This document shows positions 8,630 to 14,285 of a stretch of 14,285 bases of DNA, piece by piece; within the stretch, counting starts at the first letter, position 1, and each line of letters starts with the position of its first letter. The position numbers were made by a program, and so were the translations under genes. The stretch comes from Hydnum rufescens UP504 (lineage: Eukaryota > Basidiomycota > Agaricomycetes > Cantharellales > Hydnaceae), in the NCBI GenBank assembly GCA_014904985.1, contig MU128962.1:177111-191395 (forward strand), written 5' to 3'. The notes under the pieces are model-generated. The model saw only the letters and a program-made list of their open reading frames with translations, was not told the origin of the DNA and did not search any database.

Positions 8630-8783
8630 TCATTGTTGACCAGTCAGTCTCTGAGCACGGTAAGGATCCCAATGCTTATCGAGGTAAATCTCGAGATAAC
8701 TTCGTGGCGGCTTCCCTCTGTGTGATTTGCCGACCCTCTTGCCTGTAGCATTCCTGAGAATCTGCTTGATGGTTTCAATAGCC
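8630..8783 (-). pseudogene. Upstream exon-like segment of the 7112-8623 gene, closed by an in-frame TGA
   Basis: The frame of the 503-codon ORF continues upstream of a TGA at 8630-8632 as about 50 non-repetitive codons that look like real protein. They include AIETIKQILRNATGKRVG, then KSHRGKPPRSYLEIYLDKHW and DPYRAQRLTGQQ directly before the stop. A possible acceptor, CTTTAG (8784-8789), precedes the AIETIK part, and another stop lies just upstream in frame. The segment would therefore be an internal or second exon. The single TGA is either a sequencing error (the indel-rich context supports caution), a genuine inactivating mutation, or a sign that the two parts are separately spliced. The first exon is not identified. 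Confidence 0.4.
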
Positions 8784-9059
8784 CTAAAGTCTCCTAGGAT
8801 GGATCACGACGGGCCACGCGAAGCCACAGACGGGAGAGAACGAGAGACGGACAAGAGCGACATGCGGTAGAGTCGACGCCGAGGAAAACGGGAAACAAGA
8901 AGAGGCAGCATGTAACGAGGGGGCAGGCAAATGATATACCGATCAGCTTAAAATCAGAAGCACGACGAGGCAACAGTTGGAGAAAAAAGGGTCTGGGCAG
9001 GGGTAGAGTGAGGCATGGGAGGCTTCCTCACAAGACGAGAGAGCTTTGAGGGGTGTACT
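8784..9059. other. No supported gene; upstream region of the low-complexity gene
   Basis: The minus strand shows short open stretches with an ATG around 8863 (MSLLSVSRSLPSVASRGPS), which ends at a stop before the exon-like segment. This could be a first exon, but I cannot define a donor, so no gene is called here. Confidence 0.3.
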
Positions 9060-9340
9060 GGGGGAAAAGGAGGCAGAAACCAACAATAAGCATTGTGCAA
9101 GGTAGCTATAACTACAAACTGTTGCCATATGCCAAGCCTTCTTCATTGTTTGATCCAGCATCCCCAAGTGCCTTCATTTGAGGCCTGACCTGGTGAACGG
9201 GTAGGTTATCCAATAGTGCTTATGAGATTGGGAGGGTATGGCGGACATTGACATAAGTTGAGAATACCGGAATATCAACACTATAGAGCGGCTTTACCCC
9301 ATAGTGAATTTGCCGACCTTTCTAGCCATGTAGCATCTCA
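9060..9340 (-). pseudogene. Diverged relative of the 5' part of the low-complexity gene
   Basis: It aligns discontinuously with 8520-8783. GCCATATGCCAAGCCTTCTT (9125-9144) matches GCCATATGCCAAGCCTCTTC at 8612-8631. CCAATAGTGCTTATGAG (about 9210-9226) matches the AATGCTTATCGAG region (about 8671-8683), and ATTTGCCGACCTTTCTAGCC (9307-9326) matches ATTTGCCGACCCTCTTGCC at about 8726-8744. The spacing between blocks is longer in this copy. On the minus strand the reading is broken by several stops, so it is a decayed duplicate or a relic. It sits directly upstream of the better copy in the same orientation. Confidence 0.5.
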
Positions 9341-9353
9341 AGATAATTGCTCG

Positions 9354-9726
9354 CTAACCGCTAAAATCATACCTTAATGATACACCTATAATCGGGTCGA
9401 AGCGGCGACTGAAGCCATACGAAATATAGTTAAAAGGGATTTCAGCCGGATTGAGCCAGTTCACTATTCTATCCATATTTTGCTGTTCCACCATTCCTGC
9501 TATGTTCCCGGTCCACGCGTGCCCGGGAAGTCGACATCCAATATCAAAGCACATAAACCGCGTGGAACATCGACGCAACGTGGACTCTGTCGAAAAATAA
9601 GTATTAGGCACTACAGTAAGCAATTTACCTCGTCATCCTCCATCGTTCACCTTCATCTTCGTTACGAATACCAGAATCCTCAACATCGTCCGACTGGGAA
9701 TCGGAAATATCAGGGTAGATTGGCAT
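9354..9726 (-). CDS. Candidate small two-exon gene of unknown function
   Basis: An ATG at 9726, shortly after TATAATGCGC, opens an acidic frame beginning MPIYPDISDSQSDDVED and running to a possible donor GTAAATTGC at 9628. A 42-nt interval with TGCCTAATAC and TTTTTCGACAG looks like an intron (9587-9628). The following frame includes CRLPGHAWTGNIAGMV and FNYISYGFSRRFDPIIGV and ends at about 9354. The phases of the two parts do not match as written: splicing at these exact sites gives a stop soon after the junction. Either one base is wrong, the splice sites differ, or only one part is coding. I recognise no family. Confidence 0.25.
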
Positions 9727-10341
9727 GCGCATTATAGATCTATGCAACTGGAGCGGTGGTTGGAGGTTTAAGGGAGGCAGGAGGGAGGATCCGGATTAAT
9801 AAGTGCGTTAACCAAAACATACAGATGGACCGTGGTCATGCGATACTTGAATAACCCAGTAGTTACAGTCTGAACCTTTTTAAGGAAATGACCCTCCAGA
9901 GTTGCAAGTCAGGCAATTTCCCTCATGCGCCATCTCCATTCCATAATTTTGTATCCGGTATCCATCACTGGTTTCTCGCCCTTGCTTACATTGAGTATTC
10001 AGGCCAACCGGAAGTGTCGATTCATAAACACCCATGAAGAAGTGGTAGCTTATCCAATTCAAGACCCGAATCGACAGTCAGCAAGAGCTATGGAGAGATT
10101 CTTTCCTCCCAGTCTCCTGGGCGGACAACAGGGAGACCACAAAGAATCAAATGGATGCTTATGGGGGCTGTCACTGAGAAATGGTAATCTTTGACTGAAT
10201 CTTGGGCGCACTCCCTCCAATCTGGGGGAGCGTGACTACCCAAATAATGAATGCCACGCACGAGTCATTGCAGAAAGTCTACGTCACGCCATACCTGATC
10301 TCCTGTGTCGGACAAACTGCGGGAGACCGAATCACCAGCAC
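9727..10341. other. No supported gene
   Basis: Only short frames occur on both strands, for example minus 10062-9880 and plus 9925-10194, and they overlap each other. Composition is balanced and no repeats or terminal motifs stand out. The stretch just above 9740 would be the promoter of the candidate gene at 9354-9726 if that gene is real. Confidence 0.3.
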
Positions 10342-10563
10342 TTAATAATTCCACAGTTCGTAATCGTCGACCTGGCAGACAGGACAAGGCGCGCAGCCAT
10401 GATCAGGCCTGCCACACTTGTTTCCACAATCCTCAGTCGCGTGGAGTATGCAACAGAAGACATCATGAGAGAGGAACCATCCCGGCATATGCCATTCGAC
10501 ACTTGCAAATGACGTACTGCATAGTACCAGCAGCCATGAAGCACGCGTAGAGCTCGAGAGCAC
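10342..10563 (-). CDS. Cys-rich short ORF, module B
   Basis: Open frame of about 73 codons ending at TAA. It contains FCCILHATEDCGNKCGRPDH followed by GCAPCPVCQVDDYELWNY. The cysteine pattern C-x3-C-x6-C-x2-C-x2-C could bind zinc or form disulfides. The frame starts without ATG; the first in-frame ATG is at HMPGWF. A hydrophobic stretch (SWLLVLCSTSFASV) precedes it and could be a signal peptide if an upstream start exists. It is related at the nucleotide level to the frame at 10775-10924. Function unknown; it may be an exon or a small secreted-type protein. Confidence 0.3.
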   Translation of the reverse strand: MLSSSTRASWLLVLCSTSFASVEWHMPGWFLSHDVFCCILHATEDCGNKCGRPDHGCAPCPVCQVDDYELWNY

Positions 10564-10774
10564 GTATCCTTCGAACGTCTAGTGTCTATATATCAGAAGT
10601 TCAAAAAACGACAAGCATGTAAGGTGGAACGATGTAAGCTCCTCATCGGAGGCGCCACTTGGGGAGCCTATTCCGACCATTGCAAATCCTCCAGCTGATT
10701 CATACTTGTCGTCATATCGCAATCCTCAATCATCAACACACTCCCTTGAGCATTCCAGCCACGCTCCAGTTCCT
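10564..10774. other. Spacer between the two Cys-rich modules
   Basis: No gene is called. On the minus strand a frame with SAGGFAMVGIGSPSGASDEE is open for part of it (about 10640-10700) and might belong to a spliced gene joining the two modules, but I see no convincing splice-site pair. Confidence 0.2.
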
Positions 10775-10924
10775 TCATGATCGCGTACACCACCAATTCC
10801 CGTCCCCGGAATCCTCACAACAGTGTTTCTGCCACTTGTTGCAGTCTCCACAGTAAATTATGCAGCTGAAGACACGCCCATTAAACGAACATCTTTGAAA
10901 CACTATCGTGGGCGAAACATGGAG
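10775..10924 (-). CDS. Cys-rich short ORF, module A
   Basis: Open frame of 49 codons without an ATG, between stops, ending at TGA 10775-10777. It contains RCSFNGRVFSCIIYCGDCNK, then WQKHCCEDSGDGNWWCTRS. Seven cysteines and one histidine in 36 residues suggest a zinc-binding or disulfide-rich fold. TGTCTTCAGCTGCATA and TGTGGA...AACAAGTGGCAG are shared, with few changes, with module B (10342-10563) in the same order and orientation. This supports tandem duplication of a coding exon. No family is recognised. Confidence 0.3.
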   Translation of the reverse strand, partial: LHVSPTIVFQRCSFNGRVFSCIIYCGDCNKWQKHCCEDSGDGNWWCTRS

Positions 10925-12030
10925 TCACCTGGACGATAGGGGGGAATACAGCCAAACTTTCAAAGTGCTCAACATAAAAGGTGCAAATGAACACAATCCC
11001 GATTGAAATATTGGACGTATGGGATACGACAAAAGTAGACATGTTCTCATTCGTCATCGGGGGAATTCGAAGCGGCGGGGCCGGCTCGAATGCTTATGGC
11101 ACTCGTAGCTTCCCCAGACAGATCCATGTTTCGTTTAAAGTTCCATCTCCAGGCTCGGGTACGAGTTTAGAATTGCTGTGAGGTAGAAATAAGCCTCGAC
11201 TTTCGTTTAGGCTGCTTCGTTGCAGCATTTTTGAAGCACTAGAGAGGTAGTGTGGAGCTCAACTCACACTAAATGTCCACAGTATGCGTATCTCGAACGA
11301 GTTTTGAGACCTGGGAAGAGCCACAGAGCTCAAGCTGGACGCCCACTCAACCCAGAACAACTTCTTGAGGCTTTGACCGCCTCAGCGACCTAAGAACTGA
11401 AAATTAGCAACCGTAGTTATCTCGGCTTTAGGATATCCTACCAGCACATAAGTGGAACATGTTAGTGTGAACAAAAAAAGAACGGTATCACAGATGTTTG
11501 GTATCAATGTCTTCACATCACCAGCTCGTTCAACCAAACCACGGCCATACTAAGTACTGATGCGATAATAGCCATTTAGTATCCAAGTTACTTCTATATC
11601 TATGCCATATGTAAAGAGACAATTATCGGATAGTCCTCATTCTTATTGTGCGCTATATGCTTGTAGGTCATACCACTAGTTCGGCTACATGGGAGCGGGA
11701 AAACCGGCTAGAAGATCCACTACGAGCAGAAGACATAGTGTGAACCAAATATTGGATAGTGGGCATCTGGTCTGTCAGATTCCAGACACGCCATTCTATT
11801 GAGAACATCAATATGCAAAAATGAGGGAACAAGTGCGCCCCTCTTCCGCTTGTGACAGAGCAGGCTCGCAACTCGCGGATTCGGTTTGAACTGATGAAGC
11901 AAGATTACCCCATCTCAAAACAGCAGGGCTGGTACTCATCGCAGCATCGACAACGTGCTTGAGAAGGGATGCTGCTGCTCACCTGGAAAGTAGGCTGCGG
12001 TCATTTGCTTCCGCAGCCCCGAAATTTTAG
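10925..12030. other. About 1.1 kb with no supported gene
   Basis: Only short unsupported frames occur on both strands (plus 10981-11181; minus 11668-11902). I see no splice structure, repeats, RNA genes or motifs to report. It is probably intergenic or decayed sequence. Confidence 0.35.
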
Positions 12031-12500
12031 TAATAGTGTGGATAATTCTAATTTGCCCCCCCCCGGGTGGTTATCACCACCCTCTGTCGAGTGTATTTGA
12101 GGCAGTGAAGGGCGGCATTTTTGGTTGCTGCTGGAGACCACCCTCCGGCAACAAAAGCTGAAGTCCAACCCGGCAGTATTAACAAAGATATCATGTGACC
12201 CGAAATATAAAAAATTCTGTCCTGTGATAACCAGTAAGTCTTTCTGGTTCCACCACAGGAGCGCAGAAGCCCAGCTATCAGATTTTGTTCCATGTATTTC
12301 AGCTACATGGTATCTTAAAAATTTTAAGTGGATTATTACTGCGGGTTGACTCAGCCATTTGCTGCACGGGCAATTAAGGGAGTGATATCCTCAGCACCAC
12401 CCGATGGCCAGAAATTCGCCGTGCACTGCCTCAAGTAATGTGACAGAGGAGGGTGATACACTCGTGGGGGGGGGTGCAAATAGAATTATACTATTTATAG
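12031..12500. mobile_element. MITE-like non-autonomous DNA transposon with terminal inverted repeats of about 100 bp
   Basis: The left end (12031-12130) and the reverse complement of the right end (12402-12500) align over about 100 bp. Shared blocks are ATAATTCTA(A)TTTGC, a run of nine C, TATCACC-CCTC-TCTGTC, TTGAGGCAGTG and GGCGaATTT-TGG; by eye about three quarters of positions match. The interior (about 270 bp) has no coding capacity, with one plus frame of 74 codons that crosses the left repeat. The length of about 470 bp, long inverted ends and absence of a transposase are typical of MITEs. I could not fix a target-site duplication: the flanks are AT-rich (TTTTAG and TAGTGTG), so the exact borders may shift by several bases. 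The transposase family that moved it is not known. Confidence 0.72.
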
Positions 12501-13274
12501 TGTGTAAAATACATAACAATCCTGACTTATATCATGGCTGCAAATTCTAGATACGGTAGTGTGCTCAAGTCTAACAAGGTGTCACTCACAATGGGAAAAA
12601 GTCCTAGAACCTATAGAGACCCCTCACATCTAGCCAGCTTAGGAGTCTACATGACTGAACAATGGCCAGGCCCTGATTAATTAGTTCTGGTAACAGAAAC
12701 CAAAATACCAGGGCATGTGTTTGAGTGAGAAGAGAGGCGAAAGCAGTAAGGAATGAAAAACAAAGAATATGGAGGGGCGAGAAGAATTCAGGCAGGTTTC
12801 GAACTGCTGTATGACCTGTGACCAAAAAGACTGAGAATGCATCATGCTGTGACTAAATGTCACCTTCTTCTATTGGGTGCGGAGGAATATTATGATGAAA
12901 CACCTTGCACTGCAGGCCGTTAAGAAGAAAGGTGGCAGATTTTGGCAATGTGGATGGGATTAAATAGTTTCACTTGATTATTTGGTTTTATATACAATTT
13001 AGCTTCATACAAGTGAGGCACCACAGGAGTATAACATCCTGAAAAAAAAGTTCAGGAAAATATTATGTTCGAGGGTGCCTTTTCATAGTTAGTCGGGGTC
13101 TGGACTGTGGGGGTTCAGTTTACAAAATCCCTGTGACCTGTGACCAACCCTATGTCATACGTTAATCGTGCAATATCATGGGTATTATTTGGGAAAGATT
13201 GCAGAACAATGCTAAACAACCAAACTAGCTACGAGAAATCTAAAAAAGGTTCTTAATGGCGTCTCAATGCGAGC
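12501..13274. other. About 770 bp AT-rich stretch without a supported gene
   Basis: Contains only short frames. The motif GACCTGTGACCAA occurs twice (near 12813 and 13136), too short to define a repeat family. No tRNA or other RNA gene is convincing. Confidence 0.35.
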
Positions 13275-13604
13275 TCAGAACGGCAAACCAAATTCTGTGG
13301 CACAGCCAATCCGGCCGTCGCGGAAGCAAATCCGACCAACTTCAAGTTCCTCAACGCTCAACTTACGTGTATGGTACATAACCCTGCAGTTCCGGGGGAG
13401 TAGCTTCGCTTCCCTCATGCTCGCTACAAAGTCTGCAAATGGCTGCCACCCACCTGTCTTGATGGGGGGGTAGTCTTCTTCATTCAATTCAAAACCCAAT
13501 TTGGAGTTGGAACCTGGCTCTGTCACAATGGAGAGGGTGCACTCACTTCCTCCAGCTAACAGATGATCGATTTTTGGACTCCTAGCCCCACTGTCTACAA
13601 GATT
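13275..13604 (-). CDS. Exon-like ORF, protein of unknown function
   Basis: About 108 codons are open from a possible acceptor CTTGTAG (just above 13604) to a stop at about 13275. The text is non-repetitive and well balanced: GARSPKIDHLLAGGSECT, LGFELNEEDYPPIKTGGWQP, FADFVASMREAKLLPRNC, then ELEVGRICFRDGRIG and GCATEFGLPF at the end. In-frame stops lie directly upstream of the acceptor, so this is a last exon or a truncated gene. A possible preceding exon (13630-13740, SLFEEMEKNGHARADATD) does not join in phase with the splice sites I can see. I do not recognise a domain. The poly-C run at 13463-13469 (plus strand G) is a likely place for a length error. Confidence 0.42.
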   Translation of the reverse strand, partial: NLVDSGARSPKIDHLLAGGSECTLSIVTEPGSNSKLGFELNEEDYPPIKTGGWQPFADFVASMREAKLLPRNCRVMYHTRKLSVEELEVGRICFRDGRIGCATEFGLPF

Positions 13605-13740
13605 TTACTATGCGACGCATGTCGAAGTGTGAGTCCGAAAACACAACGGCTCAGACATTTCTCTGTCCGTTGCATCAGCTCTGGCGTGACCATTCTTTTC
13701 CATTTCCTCAAAAAGCGATCTGCTCAGGTAAAAGATCCAT

Positions 13741-14285
13741 TGGCAGGTTCGCCATTACCGGCATCCGTATCGCCCAGCTGAATCGCCACTATGATGGGAT
13801 GCGGCATTTCTTCCCATCTGCGAAATCCTCGTCGAGGCGATCGCACATGACATGTCCTTACGAAGCTATTATGGACCAGGGCAGTGATGCATGGACCACC
13901 GTTCACGATGTTCTCTGCATTCACTCTGAGGATTTCCATTCTTCTGTTCGACAAAGCGGTCTGTCGAGCAAGAAATCATGGCAGCCGCCATACCGGCATC
14001 CGTATCTATCCAAGCGAATCACTGCTATGATGGATAAGTTCTTCCCCATCTGCGAAACCTCGGTCGAGGCGTCGCACATGACTGTCCTTATGAAGCTATG
14101 GATGGACCTGCCATGGCGATGGACCACTGTTCGGGCGTTCTCTGCATTCACTCTGAGGATCCATCCTTCTGTTCGACCAAAGCGTCTGTCGCAGCAAGAA
14201 ATCATGGCAGGCCTGCCTACGGCATCCGTATCGCCCAGCGAATCGCGCTATGATGGGATGCGCAGTTCTCCTCATCTGCGGAAAC
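13741..14285. repeat. Tandem repeat with a period of about 230 bp (two full units, one partial)
   Basis: Unit 1 runs 13741-13978 (238 bp), unit 2 13979-14204 (226 bp), and unit 3 starts at 14205 and is cut by the window end. Each starts with TGGCAG and carries CGGCATCCGTAT, CATCTGCGAAA, TCGCACATGAC, TTCTCTGCATTCACTCTGAG and CAAGAAATCATGGCAG. A weaker relative may precede unit 1 (about 13640-13740: TTCTCTGTCCGTTGCATCAGCTCTGGCG, then CCATTCTT). Frames are open for 70-95 codons on both strands but do not stay in phase across units. A minus-strand reading repeats LRVNAEN in both units. Unit-length differences are not multiples of three, so coding is unproven. The array probably continues to the right. 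Confidence 0.85.

Noticed and set aside
12785..12815. GCAGGTTTCGAACTGCTG as a tRNA T-arm
   Set aside because: The loop is the wrong size and no acceptor, D-arm or anticodon arm can be drawn around it.
12604..12863. Hydrophobic minus-strand frames as a small membrane protein
   Set aside because: Two overlapping frames, both explained by T/C-rich sequence; no start context, splice sites or balanced composition.
1..14285. TET/JBP dioxygenase gene, known to accompany KDZ elements in some fungi
   Set aside because: I looked for a second conserved gene near the KDZ copies; none of the frames shows an iron-binding HxD motif in a credible context.

Overview
The window looks like repeat-rich DNA from a filamentous fungus, most likely an agaricomycete basidiomycete. 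The reasons are GT-AG introns of about 42-65 nt, KDZ-superfamily (Kyakuja-Dileera-Zisupton) DNA-transposon coding sequence of the basidiomycete type, and low gene density. No bacterial operon, rRNA or tRNA is visible. Many single-base insertions and deletions (doubled letters, homopolymer changes) break otherwise recognisable coding sequence in the first ~7 kb. Either these copies are decayed or the assembly is unpolished long-read sequence, so every frameshift statement is provisional.

Layout. 1-3894 is a large imperfect inverted repeat. Arms of about 1.77 kb (1-1765) and 1.81 kb (2085-3894) flank a spacer of about 320 bp. Both arms carry the C-terminal half of a KDZ transposase. The left copy reads leftward and continues N-terminally through the spacer; the right copy reads rightward and starts abruptly at the palindrome junction. 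Three introns lie at matching positions in both arms. Beyond the right arm, an acidic C-terminal tail ends near 4094 and a small 53-codon ORF (4118-4279) runs into a minisatellite. 4254-6926 is that minisatellite: more than 100 degenerate copies of a unit of about 21 bp with an internal AGCA-GG-TGCT dyad.

7112-8783 (minus) is an unrecognised low-complexity protein gene of about 550 codons, with a Pro/Ala-rich block, an Asp tract and a charged ten-residue repeat. It is interrupted by one in-frame TGA. 9060-9340 is a diverged, non-coding relative of its 5' part. 9354-9726 is a weak candidate for a small two-exon gene. 10342-10563 and 10775-10924 (both minus) are two short Cys-rich frames that are related at the nucleotide level. 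12031-12500 is a MITE-like element with terminal inverted repeats of about 100 bp. 13275-13604 holds one exon-like minus-strand ORF. 13741-14285 is a tandem array with a period of about 230 bp that runs off the window. The remaining stretches hold nothing I can support.

The genes do not form a pathway. The picture is a transposon and satellite landscape with a few orphan genes. The most unusual parts are the KDZ palindrome, a minisatellite whose unit is exactly seven codons and whose first copy supplies the last codons of an ORF, and the paired Cys-rich modules.
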